NCBI GenBank assembly: GCA_007644065.1
Contig: VJWN01000032.1
Coordinates: 124,001 to 188,000 of the forward strand
DNA: 64,000 bases
From: Margaritispora aquatica
Lineage: Eukaryota > Ascomycota > Leotiomycetes > Helotiales > Discinellaceae
Reading direction: 5' to 3'
The notes beneath the pieces were generated by a model that had not been told where the DNA came from, ran no database searches, and saw only the letters and a list, made by a program, of their open reading frames with translations. How positions within the stretch are numbered: the stretch's first letter is position 1; every line of letters begins with the position of its first letter. A program made the position numbers and the translations under genes. Below are positions 45,177 to 57,619 of this stretch, in pieces.

Positions 45177-46245
45177 CATGGCGGCGGAATTTTCTGTATA
45201 ATGAATACTTCCACTGCCTGAAATGGTGTTGAAGTACTATTATTCACTTTAGGAGTCGTGCAATAGAGGTTGAGATCGTTTTCAAGTTATATAGTCTGCT
45301 GTTGTGATGACTACTCGCGTCACAAGAAATAAGTATGAAATCTCTCTGCGTCATAGCCCCACCCAAGTGTTACTTATGAACTTCAGCCAACCTTCACCAT
45401 ATCTTCCCAATGAATCAATAACTAGATGGCATATAGTAGCTCAAGTCATTTAGTTACTTTGTTTCGCTCCCACCTTCCACCTCACCTTTGAAAGCATGCC
45501 GAGTCCATCAGCTCAGGGGCTTAGGCGAGTACGAATACGCTCAACAACGTGCTTGTATGGCTGGGTTTAGCTTAGAGAATCCAATACTTTTAGCAAATTA
45601 TAAATATCAGTATAGTGAGAGACAAAGAGAGCTGTTTATTTTTCAAAGTAATTTGTATTTTAAACTCTATCGTGGTTAGAAACAATTTGCGTATACAACG
45701 ATCTATCATGAAGGGGATCACAATCGCATAGTCAGAGGAAAAATATACAGTAGTGATCATCAATAGAGATGTATAGTTAGGGATATTGCTATATAAATTT
45801 TCGGCTATATCACCTAGAATAACTAATCTTCAGTATCTCTGTAACTCTGGCATAAAACTACAATACAACAGTCACTTTATCCTACGACAACCAGCTAGTT
45901 CCAAGCTCTGCAGCAATTGTAATCATCTCTGGAGAAATCGTTGGATCCCCTCTATGCGGCACAAGAGAGAACCCGGCGAGAAGTTTGGCATTTTTTCAAT
46001 CTGGCTTTGTCGCTAACGTCTCACGCCATGATGCCTCTATCAGACATTTCTTCAGTGTAGGGCATCAGAGCAAATGTTGTGGTTCGGCCCATTTCGTGCT
46101 AGTCTCTAAATATTAGCGTAGCTAAAAATTCTAGCACCTCCAGCCTTGTTAGACGCGTCTGCAAAATCAACAACTTTTTCGATCCTCCACGTTTTACCAG
46201 AAATAATATTCTCAAGTATTTGTTTCGGATCAGCAAATTGCCACA
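45177..46245. other. Intergenic region
   Basis: About 1.07 kb, AT-rich, with no recognised coding sequence. Contains the promoter of copy B. Confidence 0.5.
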
Positions 46246-47498
46246 ATGCCGCCAGCGGGTCCAGCATTAGATCCCACGATCTTTCGAACTGGAGCAGGTA
46301 TGCTGCCTCAATGTAGCACTTGTATCAAGGCCAAAAAGGGCAGATGTCGAACTCGATTAGGTCAATTTACTTGTGATCAGTGCGCAGCACGGGGTCCAGC
46401 CAAAGTGTGCTCAAATGAGTCTCAGAGAAACGCAGCAGACATTGCCTCTGCTGTTAATCACACTGCTGATAATTCGTTTGCTTCGTTGCAATCTGGTGGA
46501 GGCATTCGTGATCCAGGTTTTAGTCACGATAGGTAAGTTTTCCATACCTTGTTTTTTTGCGTCTGCTTGGCACCACTGCAAAACCCAGCTAATATATGAA
46601 GTACAGTCCTAGGATTCAAAACCAGAGACGCGATGTTTCACTACCGCAACAAATCATGATTGAGAATCCTATTCGTACATCTAATCTTGATGGTGAATCG
46701 AACAGGTGAGTAATAATCGCTGTCAACAGAGAATTAGGAGACTAATAGCTCACCAGCGTACATGTTTCAAGGCGCAGCGCGAGTAATCTATTGACAAGAT
46801 CAGCAAGTCATCCGTAAGTGGTTCAACATGTTACTTTTAAGATTATACTAATGAGCATGTTTAGTCTCCCACAAGCCAACCACCCCGCCCTGAATTACCA
46901 TGCCATAAAGCCCCCCGCCAAACTCACTCCCATTGAATACCAGCCAGTCCCCACTAATCGACCTGCCGTCATATGTTGTACCTGGGCTACCCAACACTCA
47001 GAGCGAGACTTGCTTGTCAAGGCAATTCGAAAGACGGAAAGCTTCCTTGGCGCTATGAAAGGAAAAGAACCCACGAAATGGCTGTCCGGCTCTCGAAATG
47101 ACTACACCATAGAAGCTATCTTAATTTACGACCAAGAGAGATTCGGAATCCTATTTGTTGTCGAGGCAAGGGGTGTTGCTTCTCGAATTTTTGACACGCC
47201 GAGTTTCTTGAGCGATGGCATTACTGGGCTGGACTTTGTGGATCACCCAGAGATCTGTAATGAGGACAGAGCCAAAACTAAAACAAGCAGTGAGGCGCTT
47301 CTAGTCAGGAAGGAGACCCTGAGATTCTCGTGCACTCTTCCGTACAAAAGACACTACGATAATCTTCATGTTACCCGACTCATATATGTTGGTGCAGCCC
47401 TGAGTCTGCCCATGATCCGACTAATCCCCGCTATCCAAGAGGACCCTGCGCTTGCGAACAGTCCTTCTACCAGACATGATTCTGCTGACCCTGTTTAG
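46246..47498 (+). CDS. Zn-cluster/new-domain family protein (copy B, divergent)
   Basis: Four exons (46246-46532, 46607-46705, 46757-46813, 46865-47498), all with phase 2 introns, give 358 residues. The cluster is C23-X2-C26-X7-C34-X8-C43-X2-C46-X8-C55, slightly wider than the canonical Zn2Cys6 spacing. A Ser/Arg/Asn-rich linker spans about 60-165. The C-terminal domain keeps the Cys-Cys pair (AVICCTWAT), the (L/F)-(F/V)-V strand followed by RIFD, and SEALLVRKETLRFSC...R.Y.NLHVTRLIYV. It lacks the G after CC and much of the central segment, so it is the outlier of the family. No signal peptide. A DNA-binding role is suggested only by the cluster. Confidence 0.75.
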
Positions 47499-47879
47499 CT
47501 TTACTAGCTTTTATTAACAAATCTAGCTTTTTTATCTATCTTTATTAACTTTTCTACTCCCGTAGGGGTGTTGGGCAGGAATGCCATATCTAGACAACAA
47601 CTACGAACATATTCTCATAGAGGATGATAAATAGTGTGGTTTAATCAAAGGTAAGGAGAGATGAGGCTATGTACTGTGATATTGTTTTTTGTGGCTTGCT
47701 TGGTGATACGGAGTGCAGAAAAAATAGGGTTATTGCTTTCTCGATAAGACCAATGCTTGGACAGGCACAAATATATCACCTCATACGACCACAAATCCAC
47801 TAACTACCGCAAAGGTTACTGGAATTAGTAGAATGGGTTTGTACGGCCTATACAAACCTAGCTCTCGGTACCGTAAGAT
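47499..47879. other. Intergenic region
   Basis: 381 bp, AT-rich. Repeated 'CTTTTATTAAC/TCTTTATTAAC' strings and a CCCGTAGGGG box at about 47563-47575 look like the edge of an old transposable element. Confidence 0.45.
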
Positions 47880-48290
47880 AATTGCTCTAACTATAGTTAA
47901 AAGAAGAATATATACTCTCCGAGGTCATTAATAGTAAGAAGTATACGGGGATTTCCAAAGAGAGTATACAATGCCGAATGGACGCTCGACAAGATTAAGG
48001 CATTGAGGGGTACGTCTGAATTAGATAGTTTATTTATCGTCCTACCGTGTAATCTTTGGCTTTCTTCTAGTCCGGATCTTTTTTTTGTGGTATAAGGAAT
48101 AGCGTTCTTTTGGTCCATTGAACCTGGTTTATTATATAGCCGTATTTCTTATATATTTTTTTAATCGGAATATTAAAATCAAGAGCTGTTTTAATCCAGA
48201 TTCGGTTAGAACGACTTAACTCGGGCGTATAAAACTTTTGGATACGATTCTGCGGGGTTTGAATAAGCTCCAAAGAGCCCGGAAGCTCCG
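47880..48290 (-). pseudogene. Relic of Tc1/mariner-like transposase
   Basis: Minus-strand text YTPELSRSNRIWIKTALDFN followed by IPIKKIYKKYGYIINQVQ has the order of the helix-turn-helix at the N-terminus of fungal mariner-type transposases (TELSx.xR..I..L...G.s...I). A second frame continues with IPYTTKKRSGLEESQRLHGR, as expected after one frameshift (cf. family IRYTIKKE). No catalytic DDE block remains. The family call rests on motif order only. Confidence 0.5.
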
Positions 48291-49017
48291 TATGGTGTAT
48301 TGGAGGGATTGAGGGGGTTAAAGGGTTAAGAAGAGTTTGAATCTCTATATCCGATTATTTAAAAGAGTTAATAGTAAAGAGAATTATTTAAGGACGTTAG
48401 TGCTCGATTATACTTTACCACTTTTTCTGCCGTCACATGATGAATATTCCAGAGCTTTCTATGGAGGCAGAGGGGTAAGTTATGTCTCACCGCCTGGTTT
48501 TGCCAGTATCAATTCAATGCGCAAAACGAAAGCGGTGAGATATAACACCCCCTTCATATCCGTATAGTTTCTGATTGGCTAGTTGCCCTTGTTTTTATTC
48601 CCTGTACAGTAATTGCGCTAGAGTTTGTTTAGGGTTGGGGCGAGGGGGGGAGAGTATTCACGCCACTCCGTCCCAAAGCCCGGGTATCGCCAATCATTTT
48701 TAGTTAAATATCGACGCCCTGTCTCAGCCGTGCGCCACTTTTCAAGCTTTTGCATCCTTCTGGCTTTGTGTGGGAGATGTGAGTGGTGGATTTTGATAAG
48801 AGGGGGAATTTTTAAAGTAGGGCTTGTAATGTTGGATCGGATGGTTGTTATTTCTAAGATAGGTATGGGTTTGGTAGGAATTGGCGGTATGGGTTGAATT
48901 AGGACTTATATTCCTTGAGTTTATTTCCTATTTCTTTTTGTCTCTTCTTTTGCCTTCTGTTCGACTCGTATAGAACTGCAATAAATTCTCTCTCAAATCT
49001 CCAGTCTTATCTTCACA
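48291..49017. other. Intergenic region and promoter of Cys-rich gene
   Basis: 727 bp with no recognised coding sequence. The 70 bases before 49018 are T- and C-rich (TTTCTTTTTGTCTCTTC), typical of a fungal core promoter. Confidence 0.5.
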
Positions 49018-50730
49018 ATGGCCCTCAAATTCATCCTCCTCTCCCTCCTCGCTCCCGGCCTGATTTCCGCCTTCGACTCCCTCGATACAGCAGAAGTAGA
49101 TTTACCACCTGCATACCAAATCCTAGGAAATCAGACATTACTCGGTTTCACGGGTTTGGAAGTCCGACAAAATCTCTTCGAGCGACAGAGTAATTGTGGT
49201 ACGGGATACGGACAATGTGGTACGTTATCCTACCCCTCACACCAGATATTATGATGAGAAAATGAATACTGATATGAATGGACTAAAAAGCGTACACCGG
49301 TGAATGCTGCCCCGCAAACCAAGGGAATACATGCTGTGGTCCATTCTGCATCGCCGCCCAACCAGCTGGCGTAAGACATTTCCTCCACCTAACGGTTGTG
49401 GCTTGAGACTTGAGGCTGATTCTTACTTTGTGCGTATAGACAGCTTGTTGTAATGGATATATGTGTCCACCTGAGTGGAAGTGCTGTGGGACAAGTGGTC
49501 ATAGATGTTCTCCCACGAGTGCAACGTGTTGCACGTATGCTTTCTCTTGTCCATCATGAGTCCGCTGAACGTATTGTTAATGATGCGTAGGGCGGATGGT
49601 ATATATTGTCCTGAGAATTGGGGATGTTGTGGGAATCAAGGGTATTGTTATCCTACTAAGGATTTTCACTGTTGTTCGTAAGTTGTATCCCCTCTATTTG
49701 TTACATCCTCTTCTGTTATGTTCCTCCTCTTCCACTTCTACCGACTCTCTAATATACCCCTTCGTACTTTCGCCTTCTACTCTTCCTATCTACCCTCCCT
49801 ACTATCCCTCCTGTTCCATATCTCCAAACATATCCTTACTTACTCCTAATTCCCTCCATCTCTATACTTCGCTTCTTCTCCCATCTCCCCCTCCAAACCT
49901 CCAAACCTCCTCTCGACAGACCAAAACTAACACCCCTCTCCAGAAACGACGGGTCTTTCTGCCCCAACGGCTATTTATGCGTCTACTGCAAAGGTTCCTC
50001 CACACGAATCTGCTGCCGCGGCTCAGGCGGCGCCGAAATCCCCGTCTACGTAACCAACGTCCTCCCTTCAGCCTCCAACAAAATTCCCGATCCCAGCACC
50101 CTCGCCACAGCAGCCACTAATCCTTCTCCCTCTGACACTCCTTCCCCAATCACAACTCCAGCATCTCCATCTACAACAGACAGCACCCGTGAACAGCCAG
50201 CAGCTACAACTATGTATTATAGTACGACGTATACGTATTATTATATCGTGTGGACGCATATACAGTATATACTCAGTACAGTGGAGAGCACGACGACGAG
50301 TACAACTACTGTGTTGAGTTGTCTGGCGATTAACAGCGCGGCGGCGGCGCAGACGTTGAGTAGTCTTGGGATGGCGGTGCAGAAGAGTGCTAGTCGGTAT
50401 GTTTTCCCTTTTTCCTTCTACTTCCTTTCATATTTATATATTCATGTCTATATTTCTCCTTTTGGAGATGGATAAACCTCCAGATTTCTCAGAGATGAGA
50501 TATTTTAGATTATCATGACAAAACCGTCAAGCTAGGAGAAGAGCTAATCTTTTTTTAATAGGAGCGCGGAAGCTGCTAAACCGGCTAGTTTGACTGCTAC
50601 CGGGACAGCAACTGGAACGACGGTTAGGGAGACGGTTACTACGACTGCAAAAGGGAATGGATGTGGAAGGGTTGAGATAGGGTCGTGGGTTATGGCTTTG
50701 ATGATTGGGGTGGGGATTTGGGGCATTTGA
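49018..50730 (+). CDS. Secreted Cys-rich GPI-type surface protein
   Basis: Six exons (49018-49219, 49291-49370, 49440-49534, 49591-49677, 49944-50396, 50562-50730) give 361 residues, every junction in frame. Residues 1-18 are a signal peptide (ending LISA). Residues about 60-190 carry repeated cysteine pairs: GECCP, NTCCGPFC, TACCNGYMC, WKCCG, ATCCT, WGCCG, FHCCS, RICCRG, with exons 2, 3, 4 and 5 each coding about one module. The pattern resembles granulin or knottin stacks, an inference. A Ser/Thr/Pro-rich stalk and a Tyr/Thr-rich stretch follow, and the C-terminus is a hydrophobic tail (SWVMALMIGVGIWGI) fit for GPI attachment. The 266-bp fourth intron is pyrimidine-rich and unusually long for this window. 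Likely a wall or surface protein; role unknown. Confidence 0.85.
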
Positions 50731-52441
50731 TTCGTGAGTATGTTAGGCTGTGTGAGGTGCTGTGATAGAGATGCAGTATAATGAGGTTGTGATAGGAGAA
50801 CGGTAGTTAATATAATGATATATATAGAGGAGTATAAGGTGGAAGAAATGAATATACTGCAGTGGTTGAGAGCCGGCAGGTCATCTGATCTGTGAGCTGA
50901 TCATAGCACGTGACAGCGGATGGATCTTTTATAGGGGCTTTTTTTAGTAGCCTTTATATACGATTTTCCTATATTATAAAATAAAATAAATACTAGCTTT
51001 TAAAATTAGTTTTTCTATACTTTAAAACTAATTAGGGTAGATTTTTCGTTTACTATTATACCTAGGTTTTTTCTTTAATAAAACTGGCTTTTCTGGTCCT
51101 GTAGGGATTACCTTTATAAACATTAGATCAAGAAATAAAATTGAAATTAATTAAGCTATAGATCTTTATATTTTTTGGAATTCGCATATTAAATCTCAAA
51201 GTATTTCCATATATACATAGGATCAAATACCCTCTGATCAATGAAATAGGAAAGCAATGATTTGTAATAGTTATCTTTCATAATTATAAAATATTACTAA
51301 ATTCACTTGTTACTTACAGAATCATTGTTTTACAGACATTAATACAGATAAGACCACAATACAGATATGTTTCCGAGCAGTAAGAATTATACATAGAACC
51401 AGGCCGACAGAATTGCTATTGACAATCTAGGATTCCTTTAGCACGGGCTACTGCCAATTTGCTGAAGTCCAAGCCAAAGAGAAATACCAAAGCAAATGTG
51501 GTCTCAAAGAAATCATCAACCACCAGCGATTCTGGTTGCAATACTTTGAGAGTATCTTATGGTTATGGTTATAGTCTTGTTTAAGCTCAGAGTTGTGCAA
51601 AACAAAAGGTCGCTCGTGTTTCCGTGTGAGTTCTTCTAAATCGTAAGAGATATGGAGAATTGCATACCTAAAGACATTTTTAGCAGATCTTCGTCATGAC
51701 AAGTCACGAACCGTTTGATTTCTCAGCAACAAGGATTCAGGTAGTCGATGGAAGACTAAGTTATTACTGTGGGCATTCAATAGGGATTGAAAAATATACG
51801 TGTGCTTTTTTGAGCCGATGATTATCTGATCGCGTTCATTATATGATTTTCGAGAACTTTTTCTTCCGCAGAAGAGATTGTTAGTTAGACTGAAAATCAA
51901 GGTAGTATGATTCTAATGATTCATGGGACTTTTATCAAATGTTCCGTGAATAGATCAGCATTTGAGAAAGTAAAGAGAAGTCCAGAGAATCCTAGAGGAT
52001 ATAATTTATCAAATTAAAATTGAAATTCTATACAAGAAATAAGATGATTAGATGAGTTTGAATATTCTTTGTGTCCAATAGCGAGATATCTTTGCTTGCC
52101 AAATACGAGACTGCATTTGAGCCTATCCTTTGAAGTCGTGACTATATCGCTCTTTTGTCAGAAATCTAAAACGTAGCTGAGAGAGTTTGTCCTTTGCCGC
52201 CTTTCTCTAAACAAAAGATACATGCGGTAGTATGTAGTTGTGTATAAGCGAGACAGAAATCAGAATACTTTGATCTGGGCGGATCGAAGGCTTATAAAAC
52301 AACTCAACCCGCCAGATTTTGTGAATTCATCATCGCACAATTCGAGAAGCGGTCTGGAAGTATCACACTGAACAGCTTTCGACAGCCAAATAAAATCATC
52401 TACGACAGCAACTTCAAGGTCAGAGAACCACATCATTCGAA
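50731..52441. other. AT-rich 1.7-kb intergenic region
   Basis: No supported gene. The segment 50935-51250 is strongly AT-rich (strings such as TATTATAAAATAAAATAAATA) and resembles a RIP-mutated repeat. Later frames, such as the minus frame at 51694-51900, show no motif. The right end contains the promoter of copy C. Confidence 0.55.
52293..52299 (+). promoter_or_regulatory. TATA box of copy C
   Basis: TATAAAA lies about 145 bp upstream of the ATG at 52442; copy D has a similar TATAAAT at 58620-58626, about 185 bp before its ATG. Position and similarity make both plausible core promoters. Confidence 0.4.
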
Positions 52442-53482
52442 ATGGCTACCAAATTTGATCCGGCGCAACATCGGCCTAAATCCGGCATTGATTCTCTCCC
52501 CAAGTGCAAACCTTGCAGGATCAGCCGTCAAGTCTGCAATTATCCTCTTGGCGAATCAATCTGCACCAGATGTCAGTCTTCGTCGAAGCTGAAATGCGAA
52601 ATCGATGAGCAGGGCAGACGCACACACATGAAGAGAAAAGAGAACAGGGAGCCAGTGTAAGACCCGCCACCGTTCGTTTATGAGACATCCTCGCTAATAT
52701 ATTGCCCAAACAGAGTTGCCGTTGAAAGTGATGAAAACGAAACAGTTGATCAAGTCGGTGACATCGATGATGAGGAGGCCGTTGAAAGTGATGAAAACAA
52801 AACAGTCGATCAAGTCGGTGACTTCGATGATGAAGATACTGAAGGAGACGAGGAGGAAATGGTTGCATACCATAGCGTTCAGTTTGCTGGTCTTTCGAAT
52901 TCTTTTCTGAATCGCGACAATGATAGGGATTTGTTCAAGTTGGCAAAAATTGTGCTGAACCCTGTGCCCGACAAAAGCTTCGCTGCTGACTCCGAATTTA
53001 CCAACTACCCGTTACAGCCAATACTTTGCTGTGGTGCATCCTATGCACACATTCAGCCATCAGAGAAGGAAAATAGCGAGGACTACAAAGAATTGCATGA
53101 AAAGATGTACTATATCTTTTCCCATGTAGGTCCCGAAAATGCTTTCATTGGAACTCCAGCAGGAATGGTCCCCTGGGCCAAATATCAGTGTTTCCTTGGC
53201 ACATTAGCCGAAGACAACGAAGGAGCCTGCACGTTCAGACTCTTTGGACTGCTGGATGAAGACGATCTCACCTCTACTGAGCCAGATTTTGACGAGATCT
53301 TTCTTGATCGGGGTGAATGCCCAGATATTGTCGCTGGTCTACACCGAGGATCAGAGGCTGTATTGGTTAAAGGTGCCGAAGTTGAGTACAGATGTCTCAA
53401 ACACAAGGCATTTGCAAAGTTTAAGGTCGCTGTCTTGAGATACTCTCCTGCAGTTGCTGGCTCGTCAATTATAGATGTCTAG
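52442..53482 (+). CDS. Zn-cluster/new-domain family protein (copy C)
   Basis: Two exons, 52442-52656 and 52714-53482, joined in phase 2 give 327 residues. The cluster is C22-X2-C25-X6-C32-X8-C41-X2-C44-X7-C52, within the Zn2Cys6 consensus, preceded by SGIDSLPK and followed by EIDEQGRRTH. It lacks the usual run of Lys/Arg between cysteines 2 and 3. The linker is very acidic and contains two copies of a 20-residue repeat (AVESDEN.TVDQVGD.DDE.). The C-terminal domain (about residues 170-320) has LQPILCCGAS, HVGPENAFIGTP, CTFRLFGL, PDFDEIFLDRG and EAVLVKGAEVEYRC..H. No signal peptide or membrane segment. I infer a nuclear or cytosolic regulator; the C-terminal domain is unknown to me. Confidence 0.85.
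52718..52837 (+). repeat. 60-bp coding tandem repeat, two copies
   Basis: The second unit starts at 52778, exactly 60 bp after the first, with few differences (Glu to Lys, Ile to Phe changes). In frame, it encodes an acidic 20-residue repeat in the linker of copy C. Recent duplication is likely. Confidence 0.85.
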
Positions 53483-54085
53483 ATGAATAAGCACGCTGTT
53501 GCTCGGATATTGAATTGGGGATTCGGGATTAGGCAATTCTTTTAGGGGAGATTGGTCATGGTCTGAGTGTTTGGTGATCCTTGTTTATGGCGAAGAAGAT
53601 AGGTGAAGGGAAGAGATTTCTGATTGCGGTGGAAACCATTGCTTTCATGAATGAATGCGAAACTTCCTTATCGAATATTGATTCTTGATACATTGTTTTG
53701 CTGCAGTGAAAGACAGTAATGTTTCCAAAAAAATTCACTCAACAGAACTGAAACCTCTATATACAATACATAAGAACTAAAATTTCAAGTCAACTACTTT
53801 GTCGCAGACAAGGTGAGGAATAGAATCCTCGAGATCTAAAATGACCTTTCGAGTAATTTCCCTAGAACCTAATTCCAAATCATCTATCTATCCACTTCCA
53901 CCCCTGCCTAGCCGAAACGTCACCAATCATCTCTCCTGCCACATAATCCCACTACATGTAAGGCTTAGTCCAACCTAGTTCAATTTCGCATTGCAGGCTT
54001 TCAAACCTATTCTGAAGTACAGAAGAGTTTCTTGAAGTCACAACCACAATTGAGGTCACAAATTTAACAAGGATATCATATGGTA
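53483..54085. other. Convergent intergenic region
   Basis: 603 bp between convergent genes; no feature recognised. Confidence 0.55.
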
Positions 54086-55957
54086 TTATTTACTAAAAGG
54101 AATATCGCAGATATATTTCTCTATTCGACGATGCGCGTCTTGTTCCACTTTTTGTGCCTCATCATACTCGCCAGCAGTGAACAGCGCGTCCTGAAGCAGC
54201 CACATTTCCTGTACGACTTGAGGATCTGTCTTGCCATTCGCATATTCACGGAGAGCTACAACAGCGCGAATTCGCTCGACAGTGTCCAAGGAGCCACCGG
54301 ATCTGTCTGCACTGGAATCGGTATCTAGGTCCATCAAAGCTCTGATCACGCAAGCAACGTTTCCTGCGTGAATACGAGCCACCAAAATTGCAGCGTAGTC
54401 CACTATATCTGACCTTTCAAGGACAGGAGGCGATCCTTCAAGAGCTTTAGCTGTTCCTAAACCTGCCATCACACGTAGCAACTTGGTGGTGTTACCATTG
54501 AAGCTAGGTCCTTTGCTGAAAATAGCATTACCATGCTCCCGTAGCGCAGCTAGACTGCTAGTTCGGAGCAGCTCGTAGTCCAGTGGAGGTGAAGCATCCA
54601 TTCGCGGGCTGAGGAGACGTTGGGTCATCCTATCTTCTTCGTTAAAGATGTTCGTCCGTAGTTCTTCCGAAGAGTGGGGCACGGTTGTTGCATCAATCAA
54701 GGACTGCACCGTGATCTGGCTCGCCCACTGGTCTCCAGCGCTGACGAAAGCTGCAGGAGGCCCAATTGAGCACGATTCCCAAAGCATGCTGAAGTAGAGT
54801 TGGAATAAGCGAGAGTCAAGATGGTCAAAGAGAATTTCGGCATTGAGGGTCCATGCTCGCTCTAACAGCGACGGCAAGGCGTGCGAGAGAAGCTTAGGGG
54901 CGAGGGAAGTTTTGGTTTTGTCTTTGCTTGTGGTTGAGGAAGATTGCACCGAGTATAAAGGTGTTGGTAGGGTATTATAGAGTGCACTTGTTGTACTTAG
55001 GCTCGGTATACCTGCAACAAATCCCCGCAAGCCACTCAGCAGGGCAAGGAGGGGATGAGTTTTCGGTAGCTTACCATCAGCCAGCGCAATGATGTGAGCC
55101 AACAACATGTAAAAGAGTCGCACATGGCCCCGCGTCACCATCTGGTACATAATCTCAAGTAGGTTCCAGATCAGCACAGGGCCCTCTAGCATTAACATGT
55201 CCTCAACTAGCAGGAAGGCCTTACGGGCCATCCTACCTGCCAAATCTCCATAGCCACGGTCCAGCAGGTCAATGACCAGTTTGAATGCGAAGTTTGCCTC
55301 TTTGGTATCGTAAAGGTTCTGCTGATAAGTCGGGCGTTGCGGTTGCGGAGACACCAGAAGCCCATCATGGTACCGCACCGACTCAAAAAATGCGATACTC
55401 CATGTCCGCACACTGGTCAGGAATATGAGCATTGGACCATCACGGTGGTCGAACTTGAGAAATGCTGGCATAAGGCTGGCAGGGCTGGCCTCTCTGCTCG
55501 CTGTCCCTTTGCAAGCGTCTTTTGTTTTTAGAGGGCGTACAGTAGTAGCAGACGAGGGGCGTTTGGCATTTTTGTAGAAACCCCATTTAGAAAAACGTTT
55601 CTTGTACATCTGGTCTCTATATTCGCAAACGACATAAATAGTCAGTCGATTTCAAGCGTATATTCTTCCGACAGCGAAATCTATAGAAAGAAACTTAAGG
55701 CGGAGGGGGGGTAAAGAAAAAGGCCGAAGCGGGGGGTGTTTCTCTTACGTCGCCTTGAAGCTATGCTCAGTCTCCATATATCGCATGAGATATCGCAGCT
55801 TGCGACGCTCACGAACATACAGTCGCTCGATCTCATGGTACCAAGCTGCCCACTCTACGTCGCTATGGGTAAGTGCTGGTTGTGGTTGTGTCTTCGGTGC
55901 AATGCATGCGACACGTCCGCTGGGCTGAGGAGCCAACATTGGCATCATCGGCACATT
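54086..55957 (-). CDS. Clr5-domain protein
   Basis: Two exons, 55957-55749 and 55616-54086, joined in phase 2 across a 132-bp intron, give 579 residues. The junction restores the Clr5 domain at residues 36-87: EWAAWYHEIERLYVRERRKL, YMETEHSFKATDQMYKKRF, SKWGFYKN. Clr5 is a fungal helix-turn-helix-like domain named after S. pombe Clr5, a silencing factor, and is common at the N-terminus of large uncharacterised fungal proteins. The remaining about 490 residues are helical with no known fold that I can name; they contain hydrophobic helices typical of TPR-like scaffolds. The gene is divergent from a short-chain dehydrogenase. Confidence 0.85.
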
Positions 55958-56528
55958 CATCTTGCCGTCTACAAGGAAGGGAGGGAGTACATGGAACTTT
56001 TCCCGTGATTCTAACTGGAAGAGCAAAGTGTGGTGTTTGAAGCGTTGGGGACAAATTAAATCGATAGTCAGGCATGGGCTTGGCTGGACTGGCTGGAATG
56101 GTTTTCGCCACCAAAGCCCACCAATGAAAATGCATGGAAAAGTTCCTGCCAAGCGATTATTAAGGTTACGGAGGCTCATTCTTCAGCTAAGACGCCCCCA
56201 CCTATTAAGCGAATATAAATACTAGGGAAAGGCGCTGACGAATAATATGCTAGGGAAAAGTTCTCTTCTTCGAGTATTGACAAAATGTAGAACTCTATAA
56301 TGGCGTCCGAGAAGTGTCATTCATGTCCGGATCTTCAGTGTATAAAGGGGTGAGCGTAGTCTGTTCTACATCTCTCAATGCTCCCTCCCTCATCAAAATA
56401 TACATTGCCTCCTCTGCACCAAGAGCATATAAAAAAGTCTCTGTTGGCCATTCCTCTCAACACCTTTCAATTAGACATCATCTCACGTATACCCACCCTC
56501 AAAACAACACAACACAACCCAATACAAC
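55958..56528. promoter_or_regulatory. Divergent promoter region (Clr5 gene / SDR gene)
   Basis: 571 bp separating the two starts. The SDR side ends in a CA-rich leader (AACAACACAACACAACCC). No specific operator found. Confidence 0.5.
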
Positions 56529-57619
56529 ATGTCTGTTCATTTAGAAAAACAAGCACCTACCCAAGCCAGCTTTCTCTACAACCTCTGGAGGCAGCTGTCT
56601 CAAGGAGTGCCCGCGATTCCACCACAGACCAATCTCATTGGGAAGACAGTATTGGTGACTGGATCCAATGTTGGGCTTGGGCTAGAGTGTGCGCGCCAGT
56701 TCCTCAACCTACGTCCAAGCCGACTCATCATGGCCGTGCGATCTCTCCAGAAGGGCCAGACCGCAGCGGCAGGCCTGCGCACCGAGTTCCCGGATGCAGA
56801 AATTGAGGTCTGGCAGCTGGACATGGTGTCGTTCCGCTCAGTGCACGCTTTCGCAGCGAGATGTGAAAAGGAACTAGACCGGCTCCACGTCGTAGTACTG
56901 AACGCCGCGTTGGGCAAACTCAAGTTTGAACGCGTGGAGGAAGGAAGCCAACATGAGACCACAATTCAGGTCAATTTTTTGTCCACCGCACTCCTCGCTT
57001 GTCTCCTCTTACCGAAGATGAAAACGTCCTCTTCCTCTTCTGGGCCGAGCCGTCTGACAATCATCACGAGCGACGCTTCACTTGGGGTCAAGCTAGAGGA
57101 TCCTGGCGAAGCTAGACTCATAGACTCACTTGAGCGGCCGGAGAAGTTCTCGGGGTTCGAGCAGTACTCAATATCGAAGCTTCTGATCACCATGTTCGGT
57201 GCAAGGCTTGCCGAGACCGTCGACCCGAACGAGGTGATCATCAATTTCTGTAACCCCGGCGCAGTAAAAGGTACCGTGTTAATGCGCGAGATGGACACAT
57301 GGTTTGCCAAAATGACTATATCCATCTTTTATGGCATTGCAGGCCGGAATGTGGTGGACGGTTCAAGGATTTACCTGCACTCGAGTCTGGTACTAGGAAA
57401 GGAAAGCCATGGCTCGTTTACTGACTGGTGTGTCAAACCGTAAGTTAAATCCAAAGCCCTTCGTCAAACTGGATATTCTTTGAAAACTAACATTAATCTT
57501 ACAGATGGCCTGTCATGATGTATGGTGACCTGGGTCGCCAGATGAGTGACATACTCTGGAAGGAGACGATGGAGGAATTTCGCTCTATCGGAGTCCACGG
57601 GGTGCTGAATGATGCATAA
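56529..57619 (+). CDS. Short-chain dehydrogenase/reductase
   Basis: An NAD(P)-dependent oxidoreductase of 341 residues from exons 56529-57439 and 57505-57619 (phase 2 intron). The cofactor motif is T44-G-S-N-V-G-L-G51, the stabilising motif LNAALG replaces NNAG near residue 124, the catalytic serine is in TIITSDAS, and the active pair is Y213-x3-K217 (YSISK). The first 30 residues form an amphipathic extension before the fold. Layout is that of fungal retinol-dehydrogenase/WW-oxidoreductase-like SDRs often found in secondary metabolism. No biosynthetic partner genes flank it, so the substrate is open. Confidence 0.92.
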
